A stretch of DNA of 14,279 nt from Deferribacteraceae bacterium. GTDB taxonomy: Bacteria > Chrysiogenota > Deferribacteres > Deferribacterales > JAISNW01. Below the pieces are notes generated by a model that saw nothing but the letters and a program-made list of their open reading frames with translations, was not told the origin of the DNA and did not search any database. Position 1 is the stretch's first letter; every line of letters starts with the position of its first letter. Location: the NCBI GenBank assembly GCA_031285415.1, contig JAITWF010000179.1, forward strand, positions 1-14,279. The letters are read 5' to 3'. Of the stretch, positions 6,690 to 13,990 are shown one piece after another. Position numbers and translations under genes: made by a program.

Positions 6690-6705
6690 CATGTAATTAT
6701 CTCTT

Positions 6706-7902
6706 ATGGTTAACCGTAAAGAGTATCTTGAACAAATCAAATCAGTGCGAGAGTGGCAAACAATCAAGGTTGTCACAGGTGTGCGTCGCTGTGGCAAATC
6801 CACACTTTTCGCCCTATATATCGACTATCTAAAAAGTACTGGTATCGCAGACAATCAGATCGTCTCTATAAATTTAGAGGGATCTGACTACGCCTCACTG
6901 CTCGAATATAATGCCCTTTACGACTATATTAATGCTCGCTTATGTAAGGATAAATATACCTATATCTTCATTGATGAGGTACAAAACTGTGTAGGGTTTG
7001 AGAGGGCAATAAATAGTCTTTTTGTAAAGCCGAATGTTGACATATATATAACAGGTTCCAACGCCTATATGCTCTCTGGCGAGCTTGCTACACTACTCTC
7101 TGGCAGATATATTACAATCAGCATGCTTCCCCTATCATTCAAAGAGTATTGCGAAGCTGTGCCAGATGACAATAGTGTGCAGCAAAGCTTTAACGAATAT
7201 CTACGTTTCGGTTCATTCCCATATGCTGCGTTTCTCCCACGCACTGATAGTGCCGTCATGCTATATCTAGATGGAATTTACAATACTATACTAGTAAAAG
7301 ATATCGCCAAGCGTGAGGATATCGGAGATATCGCAGTTTTGGAGAGTATTGCAAAGTTTTTGGCAGACAATATCGGTAGCCCTGTCTCCGCTAAAAAGAT
7401 TACAGATACGATAAACTCCGCAGGGCGGAAGATCTCGATAAACACAGTTGATCGCTATCTATCAGCACTAACAAATAGCTACATCTTCTACAAAGTTGAT
7501 AGATACGATATAAAGGGGCGACAGCACTTAAAAACGTTAAATAAATACTATCTGGTGGATAGCGGCATTCGTAGCCTACTACTATCAAAATCCACCGCAG
7601 ATATCGGGCATATTATCGAGAATATTGTCTACCTTGAGCTACTACGACGTGGATATAGGGTAAATATAGGCAAGGTGGCTGATAAAGAGGTTGATTTTAT
7701 TGCCACTAACATGAGTGAGACCGTATACTTTCAGGTATCGGCGTCTGTCCTTGATAGCACCACACTTGCAAGAGAGCTAGAGCCGCTACAGAAGATCTCT
7801 GACAATCATCCCAAATTCCTCCTCACCTTGGACGAGATCGGTGCAGGGGCAAATCATAATGGCATTAGGCAGATAAATCTGCTAAGCTGGCTCTTATCAT
7901 GA
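6706..7902 (+). CDS. DUF4143-type AAA+ ATPase with PD-(D/E)XK-like C-terminus
   Basis: Member of the large, poorly characterised family of 'AAA_14 / DUF4143' ATPases found patchily in archaea and bacteria. The AAA part has Walker A GVRRCGKST (25-33), Walker B YIFIDE (86-91), the sensor-like TGSNA (116-120) and LLSGR (R134). The DUF4143 part follows, with winged-helix-like residues ~215-265. It ends in a restriction-nuclease-like fold: E305 (IENIVYLELLRRGY), DKEVDFIA (D330) and YFQVS (341-345). The usual lysine or cysteine of the last motif is replaced by serine, so catalysis is doubtful. No convincing Shine-Dalgarno precedes the start. G+C is lower than in its neighbour (24/60 at 7021-7080 against 35/60 at 8521-8580 in xer). 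It overlaps xer by four bases (ATGA). Physiological role unknown; likely an acquired gene. Confidence 0.88.
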   Translation: MVNRKEYLEQIKSVREWQTIKVVTGVRRCGKSTLFALYIDYLKSTGIADNQIVSINLEGSDYASLLEYNALYDYINARLCKDKYTYIFIDEVQNCVGFERAINSLFVKPNVDIYITGSNAYMLSGELATLLSGRYITISMLPLSFKEYCEAVPDDNSVQQSFNEYLRFGSFPYAAFLPRTDSAVMLYLDGIYNTILVKDIAKREDIGDIAVLESIAKFLADNIGSPVSAKKITDTINSAGRKISINTVDRYLSALTNSYIFYKVDRYDIKGRQHLKTLNKYYLVDSGIRSLLLSKSTADIGHIIENIVYLELLRRGYRVNIGKVADKEVDFIATNMSETVYFQVSASVLDSTTLARELEPLQKISDNHPKFLLTLDEIGAGANHNGIRQINLLSWLLS

Positions 7903-8813
7903 ATATAGATATCGCTGTAGACACCTTCCTATCGTTTCAAACTATCGAGCGCAACGCCTCGGAGCTGACCGTTAATGCATATTCTAAAGATCTTGCAGAG
8001 CTTATCGAATATATCGCTGGCGATATGATCTCGGAGGTCGAAAGGGTCGATTACTTTCTACTTCGAGGCTTCGTGACCTCCCTTTACGAGAGGAAGCTTG
8101 CTAAAAGCTCTATCGAGCGCAAGATTGCAACCGTTCGTTCATTCTTTAGCTACCTCTATAAACAGCGTATTATGGAAGAAAACCCATCTCGCATGCTAAA
8201 ATTTCCTAAGAAGGAGAAAAAATCGCTAAACGTCTTTCCCAAAGATGATATATTAAAGCTTTTAGAGGCACCTAAGGATGAAGATGCCGCCGCACCACGT
8301 GATCGAGTAATCCTAGAGCTTCTATATGGTACAGGGATGAGGGTATCGGAGCTTGTTGGGCTAGATGTCAGCGATGTAGACCTGAATGGCGGCAGGCTAC
8401 GCATTCGAGGGAAGGGTAAGAAGGAGCGAATCATGCCTCTAGACCCATACTATATCGAGCTAATAAGGCTGTACTACAGCTCGATACAGGGGATGATGCA
8501 TAAGGGTCATTCACCAAAATCACAGGCGTTTATTATCAACCGTCGTGGGGGCAGGCTGTCGGCTAGACATGTGCTGGAGCTTGTGAAGGAGTACCTAACG
8601 GAGGTCGGATTGCCCGATATCTACTCGCCGCACTCATTTAGGCATACATTCGCCACTCACCTACTGGGCGCAGGGGCGAATTTGCGAGATATACAGACCC
8701 TTTTGGGGCATGAGTCGCTCACGACTACACAGAAGTATACACATTTAGATCTCCAGATACTTATGGAGACATACGAAGATAGCCATCCTAAGGCTGGAGG
8801 ACATCATGAGTAA
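7899..8813 (+). CDS. xerD: Xer tyrosine recombinase (XerC/XerD family)
   Basis: Site-specific recombinase of the chromosome-dimer resolution type, acting at dif sites near the terminus. The N-terminal SAM-like DNA-binding domain (1-105) leads to a complete catalytic domain. The tyrosine-recombinase residues are R148 (GTGMRVSEL), K172 (GKGKKER), H245 and R248 (PHSFRH), H271 (LLGHES) and nucleophile Y280 (QKYTHLD). Their spacing is nearly the same as in E. coli XerD (R148, K172, H244, R247, H270, Y279). Length 304 and the ending YEDSHPKAG are typical of Xer proteins and unlike phage integrases. The symbol is by resemblance; a lone Xer enzyme or XerC is equally possible. The gene overlaps the ATPase by four bases and ispG by eight, so translation is probably coupled. 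No Shine-Dalgarno of its own is obvious. Confidence 0.85.
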   Translation: MNIDIAVDTFLSFQTIERNASELTVNAYSKDLAELIEYIAGDMISEVERVDYFLLRGFVTSLYERKLAKSSIERKIATVRSFFSYLYKQRIMEENPSRMLKFPKKEKKSLNVFPKDDILKLLEAPKDEDAAAPRDRVILELLYGTGMRVSELVGLDVSDVDLNGGRLRIRGKGKKERIMPLDPYYIELIRLYYSSIQGMMHKGHSPKSQAFIINRRGGRLSARHVLELVKEYLTEVGLPDIYSPHSFRHTFATHLLGAGANLRDIQTLLGHESLTTTQKYTHLDLQILMETYEDSHPKAGGHHE

Positions 8814-9843
8814 AGTAATACAGGTCGGTAATATATCAATCGGCGGCAACAATCCGATCCGAGTGCAATCGATGTGCAACACCAACACTCGTGATGTAGT
8901 CTCTACCGTGGCGCAGATAAAGCGTCTGGAGGCGTTGGGCTGCGAAATTATCCGTGTTGCCGTGCCAGATAGCGTTGCGGCAGAGGCGATAAGCTCCATT
9001 ATTCCGCAGATAACGATCCCACTCATCGCCGACATTCACTTCGACTATAAACTGGCTATTGAGGCTATGCAGAACGGTGCGGCGGCTGTGCGCATAAACC
9101 CAGGCAATATCGGCGGCAGGGAGAATACCTGCAAGGTGCTAGAGGTCGCCGCTGATATGGGGCGAGCTGTGCGAGTGGGGGTAAACTCTGGCTCGCTAGA
9201 GAGAGATCTATTGAGTGCGCACGGCGTTACGGCGGAGGCACTTGTTAAATCGGCGTTACGCCAGCTCGAAATACTTGAGAGCGTCAACTTTAGCAACTAT
9301 AAAGTGTCGATAAAAGCTAGCAGTGTGCCGTTAACGGTCGAGGCGTATAAACTTTTTACAAAGCACTCCGACGCTCCACTGCATGTGGGTGTGACAGAGG
9401 CTGGCACCAAACGGATGGGGACTATAAAATCTGCCGTCGGGATCGGTGCGCTGCTGCTACAAGGGATCGGCGATACGATACGAGTCTCGCTCACGGCAGA
9501 GCCGGAGGAGGAGATTCATGCGGCGTGGGGGATCTTGACGGCGGCAGGGGTGCGCAAACGTGGGGTAGAGATAATCTCCTGCCCGACCTGTGGACGCACA
9601 GAGATCGACCTGATAGCACTTGCCGAGCGTGTAGAGGCACTCTGCGATACGGTACATCGAGAGATAACAGTAGCCGTCATGGGGTGCGTGGTGAACGGCC
9701 CTGGCGAGGCGAAGGAGGCGGATTACGGCGTCGCAGGTGGGCGTGGCGTGGGGCTTCTATTCCGCAAAGGGGAGATAGTTAAAAAAGTGAATGAAAACGA
9801 GCTTCTTTCGGAGCTGATGAAGATGATAAATGCAGATCAGTAG
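8806..9843 (+). CDS. ispG: 4-hydroxy-3-methylbut-2-enyl diphosphate synthase IspG (GcpE)
   Basis: Penultimate enzyme of the MEP isoprenoid pathway: reductive conversion of methylerythritol cyclodiphosphate to HMBPP, using a [4Fe-4S] cluster. Residues ~1-240 form the TIM barrel (VGGNISIGGNNPI-like start, MCNTNTRD, ADIHFDY, RINPGNIGG). The cluster domain has C259 and C262 (SCPTCGR), C294 (MGCVVNGPGE) and E301, the known 3-Cys/1-Glu ligand set. The length of 345 matches the two-domain bacterial type without the insertion seen in plants and chlamydiae. GGAGG (8796-8800) lies five bases before ATG 8806. It overlaps xer by 8 bp and the next gene by 14 bp. MEP products feed undecaprenyl-phosphate and quinones, which fits the envelope genes downstream. 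All key residues are present. Confidence 0.96.
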   Translation: MSKVIQVGNISIGGNNPIRVQSMCNTNTRDVVSTVAQIKRLEALGCEIIRVAVPDSVAAEAISSIIPQITIPLIADIHFDYKLAIEAMQNGAAAVRINPGNIGGRENTCKVLEVAADMGRAVRVGVNSGSLERDLLSAHGVTAEALVKSALRQLEILESVNFSNYKVSIKASSVPLTVEAYKLFTKHSDAPLHVGVTEAGTKRMGTIKSAVGIGALLLQGIGDTIRVSLTAEPEEEIHAAWGILTAAGVRKRGVEIISCPTCGRTEIDLIALAERVEALCDTVHREITVAVMGCVVNGPGEAKEADYGVAGGRGVGLLFRKGEIVKKVNENELLSELMKMINADQ

Positions 9844-10879
9844 CGATAAATACAAAAAAGTCCTTATCTTTAATCCATCGTTTATAGGCGATGCAATATT
9901 GACAACGCCGCTTATAAATGCGGTGCGAGCACTCATACCAGAGGCGACGATCGATTTCTGCGTCCGCCCCGAGAGTGCGCCACTATTCGAGGGGCTTCCA
10001 AATCTTAATATTATAAAGTTTGATAAACGTGGAGAGTATAAGGGGCTTGCAGGTCTCTTAAAGTTTGTTAAACTACTCAAAGGTTACGATATAGTGATTA
10101 CCCCACATAAATCCACACGCTCGATATTGGCTCTATTTCTGGCTCGTATCCCTGTGCGAATAGGGTTTCGTCAATCTGCCCTTTCAATGCTACTGACAGG
10201 TAAGGTCAATAGGCGGCTGACGCTACATGAGGTCGAGCGCAATCTGTCGCTCCTATCGCTTATTACAGATAACTATTCGCTAACAGTCGCTAAAACGTTA
10301 GGCGGAACACCTGTAACGATATACGACGAAAAGTTCGGCAAGGTCGCAGGTGAATTTATGCAAAACGCCAGCGAGGGGAGAAAGATTATAGGATTAAACC
10401 CTGGCAGCACCTGGGCGACGAAACGCATGCCAGTGGAGCATTTTGCGAAAGTTGCACAGCTTTTGTACGATAAAGGCTATGCGCTTGCGATCTTCGGAGG
10501 GCCTGCCGATGTCGAGGTTACCGATAAACTTAAATCACTATTACCTATGGAGTTTTTTGACTACGCCAATACCGTTGAGTTTCGCCAGATTCCAGCTCTA
10601 ATCAAGAATATAGATCTGCTAATAACCAACGATAGCGCACCTTTACACATTGCTGTTAGTCAAAATACGCCTACAGTAGCGATCTTCGGGGCGACTGTGC
10701 CTACATTAGGCTTCTCTCCATACGATAATGTAAGCGTTATATGCGAAAATAATGAGCTGTCGTGCCGCCCATGCGGATTGCATGGCGGTAATAGCTGCCC
10801 AGAAGGACATTTCAAATGTATGATTGATCTAAAGCCAGAGGAGATCGTAGCGGCAACGGAGAGGATATTGAATGGATAG
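9830..10879 (+). CDS. GT9 glycosyltransferase, ADP-heptose:LPS heptosyltransferase II-like
   Basis: Family 9 glycosyltransferase, probably adding heptose to the lipopolysaccharide inner core at the cytoplasmic face of the inner membrane. The N-terminal Rossmann domain carries FIGDAILTTP with D21, the acceptor-side aspartate of GT9 enzymes. The C-terminal nucleotide-binding domain has LNPGSTWATKR (N190 in NPGS), IFGG and TNDSAPLHIA (D268, H273). The tail CRPCGLHGGNSC...GHFKC is a cysteine cluster typical of WaaF-like proteins. The length of 349 is standard. The start overlaps ispG by 14 bp; only a weak GAAG lies upstream, so coupling to ispG translation is likely. WaaF is the closest named relative by motif, but substrate and linkage in this organism are not shown by the sequence. 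Confidence 0.88.
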   Translation: MQISSDKYKKVLIFNPSFIGDAILTTPLINAVRALIPEATIDFCVRPESAPLFEGLPNLNIIKFDKRGEYKGLAGLLKFVKLLKGYDIVITPHKSTRSILALFLARIPVRIGFRQSALSMLLTGKVNRRLTLHEVERNLSLLSLITDNYSLTVAKTLGGTPVTIYDEKFGKVAGEFMQNASEGRKIIGLNPGSTWATKRMPVEHFAKVAQLLYDKGYALAIFGGPADVEVTDKLKSLLPMEFFDYANTVEFRQIPALIKNIDLLITNDSAPLHIAVSQNTPTVAIFGATVPTLGFSPYDNVSVICENNELSCRPCGLHGGNSCPEGHFKCMIDLKPEEIVAATERILNG

Positions 10880-11771
10880 GATTCTATTTATACGATTCAG
10901 CTCGCTAGGCGATGCAATCCTTACTACAGGCATAATCCGCCACTTTGAAGGGGCGCATATCCTTACCTACGCCGAGTTTGCCCCTGTGTGGCAGGGGATC
11001 GTACCTACTGATAATATCCACACCATTCCACGTGGGATGAAGCTAGCGGATTATATAAAGTTCCTACGCACTATGCCCGAATTTGACTATATCTTCGACC
11101 TGCACGCAAACACTCGCTCCGCTATAGCTAGGAAGCTAATCAGCGGCAAAGCGTATAAGTATAAGAAGCAGTCAGCATGCCGTCGTTTATACGTTAAATT
11201 TCATGCCTGTAGCTCTGCATTAAAGCGGCATACGGTGCAGAAGTACGCCGAAGCTGTATTTCCAGCGTTAAATCTGCCGATACCGCCGATGGAGGAGTTG
11301 CGCCCATACCTAGGGATCAACGCCGCTACCGATCCACTAAAGATCGTTATACACCCGTATGCCAGCAAATTTACAAAGGAGTGGAAACACTTTCCAATAT
11401 TAGCAGAGAGGCTCTCAAAGCTTGGTTACAACGTTGTAGTCGTAGGTAACGGCGCACTATCTAAAAAGACTACGCTGACCGAGCTTTTCGATATAATGAG
11501 CGACGCAAGCCTAGTTATCTCCACCGATTCAGGCCCTATGCATATAGCTGTGGCACTGAATCGCAAGGTAGTCGCAATCTTCGGCAGCACGACGAAGGAG
11601 TTTGGCTTCTATCCAGAGTTCTCTGGCTGTACCGTTATCGAAAGGGATGATGTGAAGTGCCGCCCCTGCCACGTCCATGGGCAGAAAGCTTGCCCAAAGG
11701 GGCATTTTGATTGCATGAATATATCTGTTGAATCGGTTTTGGAGGCGGCATGTCGGATGATAAAAGATTAG
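10872..11771 (+). CDS. Second GT9 glycosyltransferase (heptosyltransferase-like)
   Basis: A shorter GT9 relative of the preceding gene (299 residues). It keeps FSSLGDAILTTG with D14, IHPYASKFTKEW as the counterpart of the NPGS-type segment, STDSGPMHIA (D219, H224) and the tail CRPCHVHGQKAC...GHFDC. The region between the two domains is reduced compared with the ~320-350 residues usual for heptosyltransferases, and the segment after VVVVGNG is short. The two neighbours share the same tail and core motifs, so they may descend from a duplication and add successive core sugars. GAGG (10861-10864) lies seven bases before ATG 10872. Overlaps are 8 bp with the upstream gene and 22 bp with rluD. Exact sugar and acceptor are unknown. 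Confidence 0.85.
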   Translation: MDRILFIRFSSLGDAILTTGIIRHFEGAHILTYAEFAPVWQGIVPTDNIHTIPRGMKLADYIKFLRTMPEFDYIFDLHANTRSAIARKLISGKAYKYKKQSACRRLYVKFHACSSALKRHTVQKYAEAVFPALNLPIPPMEELRPYLGINAATDPLKIVIHPYASKFTKEWKHFPILAERLSKLGYNVVVVGNGALSKKTTLTELFDIMSDASLVISTDSGPMHIAVALNRKVVAIFGSTTKEFGFYPEFSGCTVIERDDVKCRPCHVHGQKACPKGHFDCMNISVESVLEAACRMIKD

Positions 11772-12646
11772 TCGCTACGGAATCTGCTAAACGGCTAGAT
11801 CAATATCTGGCAGACAATTTGAGCCGCTCTCGCAGCTACTTCTCCACCCTTATCGACGATGGGCATGTTTTGCTAAATGGTAATACACCCAAAAAATCTG
11901 ATAAAGTAAAGGTCGGAGACGTTATCAACATTCACTTTCCGAAGGAGGAGTTGCCAGATATCACCCCTCGAGAGGTAGCGTTTGATATCGTATACGATAC
12001 CCCAAGGTACGCTATTATCAATAAACCTGCTGGGATCGCCGTCCACCCTGCCCCTGGGCATTACGACGATTCCCTTGTGAATGGGCTTCTATACGCCTTC
12101 TCTATCAAAGATGAGGCGGCAGATCTTCGTCCTGGGATCGTGCATAGATTAGACAAAGACACGTCGGGGCTACTGATAGTGGCGAAGGATGGCGAGGCAC
12201 GGGAAAAGCTATCGAGGCTCTTTCACGATCGGTTGGTGGATAAATATTACCTTGCAGTAGCGTACGGCGTGCCGAAGTTTAAAACGATTACGATTGAGGC
12301 TCCGATCGGTAGAGATAAGAAACATCGCCAGCGTATGGCTGTGACAGATGATGGCAGACAGGCGAAAACCGTCGTAACTGTCCGAGAGCTGTACAACAAG
12401 GCGTTCCTTGCCGATGTAAAGCTCTTCACAGGGCGCACTCACCAGATACGTGTGCATATGAAGCACGTCGGACACTCACTTCTAGGGGATGAGCTATATG
12501 GTGGAGCTACGCTAGGAAAGCTATTTGATAGACAGGCACTTCATGCATATAGAGTCGCATTTATCGATCCATTTACGAATGAACCGATCGATATATCGAT
12601 CGATCTGCCAGAGGATATGAAAGAGCTGATAGAAAGGATACGATAA
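11750..12646 (+). CDS. rluD: Large-subunit rRNA pseudouridine synthase, RluD-like
   Basis: RluA-family pseudouridine synthase; RluD makes pseudouridines 1911, 1915 and 1917 in helix 69 of 23S rRNA. An N-terminal S4 domain (about 12-70: RLDQYLADNLSRSRSYFSTLIDDGHVLLNG) precedes the catalytic domain. The latter has INKPAGIAVHP and the catalytic motif HRLDKDTSGLL with D135. Towards the C-terminus are GRTHQIRVH and HSLLGDELYGG. The length of 298 is slightly below E. coli RluD (326). GGAGG (11741-11745) lies four bases before ATG 11750, a rather tight spacing. It overlaps the second GT9 gene by 22 bp and ends the six-gene chain. A palindromic element begins right after its TAA. RluD is preferred over other RluA members because of the S4 domain and the presence of rlmH, whose substrate RluD makes; this is inference. 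Confidence 0.88.
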   Translation: MSDDKRLVATESAKRLDQYLADNLSRSRSYFSTLIDDGHVLLNGNTPKKSDKVKVGDVINIHFPKEELPDITPREVAFDIVYDTPRYAIINKPAGIAVHPAPGHYDDSLVNGLLYAFSIKDEAADLRPGIVHRLDKDTSGLLIVAKDGEAREKLSRLFHDRLVDKYYLAVAYGVPKFKTITIEAPIGRDKKHRQRMAVTDDGRQAKTVVTVRELYNKAFLADVKLFTGRTHQIRVHMKHVGHSLLGDELYGGATLGKLFDRQALHAYRVAFIDPFTNEPIDISIDLPEDMKELIERIR

Positions 12647-12745
12647 CACCCTCCCCTTGAGGGAGGGTCGAATAGCCAATGGCTGTTCGGGGAGGGGTAC
12701 CCCCCACCAGCAACAAGTTGCTGACTCCCCCTCAAGGGGGGAGTG
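12647..12745 (+). repeat. 99-bp palindromic element with terminal inverted repeats (MITE-like)
   Basis: Its 23-bp ends (12647-12669 and the reverse complement of 12723-12745) agree at 19 positions and share the core CCTTGAGGG. Each end is itself a hairpin: ACCCTCCC/GGGAGGGT (12648-12668) and ACTCCCCC/GGGGGAGT (12724-12744). All four differences fall in two stem pairs and are compensatory. Inside lie CGAATAGCC/GGCTGTTCG (12669-12689, one T-G pair), GGGGTACCCC (12694-12703) and CAGCAAC-AA-GTTGCTG (12708-12723). TAA flanks both sides (12644-12646, 12746-12748), a possible 3-bp target duplication; the left one is the rluD stop. It sits between convergent genes and may also stop transcription, though no U-run follows. 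The 28 bases to rpsI (12746-12773) hold nothing else I can name. Confidence 0.7.
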
Positions 12746-12773
12746 TAAGAGCGTTTCCCTCTCCAGACCGAAA

Positions 12774-13166
12774 TTAACGTTTTGAGAATTGAGAACTCTT
12801 TCTCGCCTTAGGTTTACCGTATTTCTTACGTTCAACCATTCTCGAGTCACGAGTCATAAATCCTGCCTTCTTCATAGGAGATCTATAAGATGCGTCTACC
12901 TGCTCAAGCGCACGAGCTAGTCCATGACGAACCGCTCCAGCTTGACCCGATTTACCGCCACCCTTTACAGTGATATATAGATCAAATTTGCCCTCTGTAC
13001 CAAGAAGTGCCAGCGGCTGCATAACGATCTGGCGTGCTGTTGGACGCTCAAAATATTCATCCAGCGTTTTGCCGTTTACAGATATGTTGCCCTTGCCTGG
13101 TTTTATAAACACTCTAGACACCGATGTTTTGCGGCGGCCAGTGCCATAAAATAACTTTGCTGCCAT
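12774..13166 (-). CDS. rpsI: 30S ribosomal protein S9
   Basis: Small-subunit protein whose C-terminal tail reaches the P-site tRNA in the head of the 30S subunit. The full-length protein (130 residues) starts with FYGTGRRKTSVSRVFIKPG and includes GGGKSGQAGAVRHGLARAL and the loop ending DSRMVERKKYGKPKARKSSQFSKR. The terminal SKR, which contacts tRNA, is intact; the residues before it read KSSQF where KRPQF is common, a mild change. A strong AAGGAGG lies just upstream, inside the 3' end of rplM, three bases of which separate the two genes. It is the last gene of the minus-strand operon and converges on rluD across the palindromic element. Confidence 0.97.
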   Translation of the reverse strand: MAAKLFYGTGRRKTSVSRVFIKPGKGNISVNGKTLDEYFERPTARQIVMQPLALLGTEGKFDLYITVKGGGKSGQAGAVRHGLARALEQVDASYRSPMKKAGFMTRDSRMVERKKYGKPKARKSSQFSKR

Positions 13167-13169
13167 AAA

Positions 13170-13604
13170 TTACGCCTCCTTCTGGATCTTTTCAGGCTTT
13201 TGAGCAGCGTGTGGATGCTCTGGACCTGCGTATATTTTCAATTTAGAGAGCATCTGTGCGCCCATCTTTGTTTTAGGAAGCATACGTTTAACAGCTAAAC
13301 GGATAACCTCTTCTGGATCTTTTTCAAGATATTCAGCCAAAGTTCTCTCTTTAAGACCGCCAAAATAGCCTGTGTGCCAGTTATACTTCTTATCTCTAGC
13401 CTTTGTGCCAGTGAATAGAACTTTTTCAGCATTTACAACGACTATGAAATCGCCAGTGTCTATAAATGGGGTGTACGTTGGTTTGTGTTTACCCATCAGC
13501 ATCATCGCTATCTTTGATGCCATACGCCCGAGGATAAGCTCGCTAGCGTCCATAAGGTACCATTTTTGCTCGATAGAGCTTGGGGTTGCCCACGTTGTTT
13601 TCAT
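13170..13604 (-). CDS. rplM: 50S ribosomal protein L13
   Basis: Early-assembling large-subunit protein that binds 23S rRNA directly. The 144-residue protein has the family signatures WYLMDASELILGRMASKIA, DTGDFIVVVNAEKV (typical 'GD.vvViNa.k') and RLAVKRMLPKTKMG, followed by LKIYAGPEHPHAAQKPE. Length is as expected (142 in E. coli). AGAAGGGA precedes its ATG, inside the last codons of rplS; the intergenic distance is two bases. The rplM-rpsI pair is nearly universal in bacteria. Joining it directly behind rplS is less common and is a useful marker of lineage. Confidence 0.97.
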   Translation of the reverse strand: MKTTWATPSSIEQKWYLMDASELILGRMASKIAMMLMGKHKPTYTPFIDTGDFIVVVNAEKVLFTGTKARDKKYNWHTGYFGGLKERTLAEYLEKDPEEVIRLAVKRMLPKTKMGAQMLSKLKIYAGPEHPHAAQKPEKIQKEA

Positions 13605-13606
13605 AA

Positions 13607-13963
13607 TTAAAATCCCTTCTTTCTTTCTTTGATACGTGTTGCCTTGCCACGAAGCTCTCTCATATAGTAGAGTTTCGCTCTGCGTACACGTCCTGCACGC
13701 TTCACTTCCATGCTGTCAATACGTGGTGAGTAGAATGGAAATGTTCTCTCCACACCGATATCACCAACCATCTTGCGCACTTTAAAGGTGCTAGAAACGC
13801 CAGCACGATGGATAGCTATCACTAGCCCCTCATACGCCTGTACACGTTCCTTTGCGCCCTCCACAATGCGGAAGTTTACCTTGACAGTGTCGCCAGGGCG
13901 AAATGCGGGGAGTTGTTTCTTCATATACTCCGCATCAATCGCTTCGATTACCTTGTTCTGCAT
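13607..13963 (-). CDS. rplS: 50S ribosomal protein L19
   Basis: Large-subunit protein at the 30S-50S interface. The 118-residue protein shows FRPGDTVKVNFRIVEGAKERVQAYEGLVIA, the family core, followed by SSTFKVRKM, GVERTFPFYSPRID and KRAGRVRRAKLYYMRELRGKATRIKER. Length matches the family (115 in E. coli). GGGAGA lies before its ATG in the 27-bp gap after the methyltransferase gene. It sits between a SPOUT RNA methyltransferase and rplM, so it appears to be the middle of a ribosomal operon that probably begins with rpsP/rimM/trmD beyond the window; that upstream part is inference. Confidence 0.97.
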   Translation of the reverse strand: MQNKVIEAIDAEYMKKQLPAFRPGDTVKVNFRIVEGAKERVQAYEGLVIAIHRAGVSSTFKVRKMVGDIGVERTFPFYSPRIDSMEVKRAGRVRRAKLYYMRELRGKATRIKERKKGF

Positions 13964-13990
13964 TATAGTCTCCCAAAATATTAAATATAT

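Noticed and set aside
6672..6697. Promoter TTGACT ... TGTAAT for the ATPase gene
   Set aside because: The spacing is only 14 bp, and the -35-like hexamer is part of the repeat loop; too weak to list as a feature.
7899..8813. Phage or island integrase with an attachment site
   Set aside because: Length, catalytic spacing and C-terminus match Xer; there is no adjacent tRNA, att-like direct repeat or phage gene.
6706..8813. A new defence system made of the DUF4143 ATPase plus the Xer recombinase
   Set aside because: The Xer protein looks like the chromosomal housekeeping type, no other defence gene is nearby, and overlap alone does not show a joint function.
9525..9782. Open frame of 85 codons on the plus strand inside ispG
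   Set aside because: It lies wholly within a well-supported conserved gene, and its Arg/Gly-rich product looks like an out-of-frame shadow.
12647..12745. A simple rho-independent terminator for rluD and rpsI
   Set aside because: GC-rich hairpins are present but no U-run follows on either strand, and the paired inverted ends suggest a repeat element; a termination role stays possible.
12521..12850. Minus-strand open frame of 109 codons covering the palindromic element and both gene ends
   Set aside because: It overlaps rluD and rpsI coding sequence and the hairpin element; its translation has no recognisable features.
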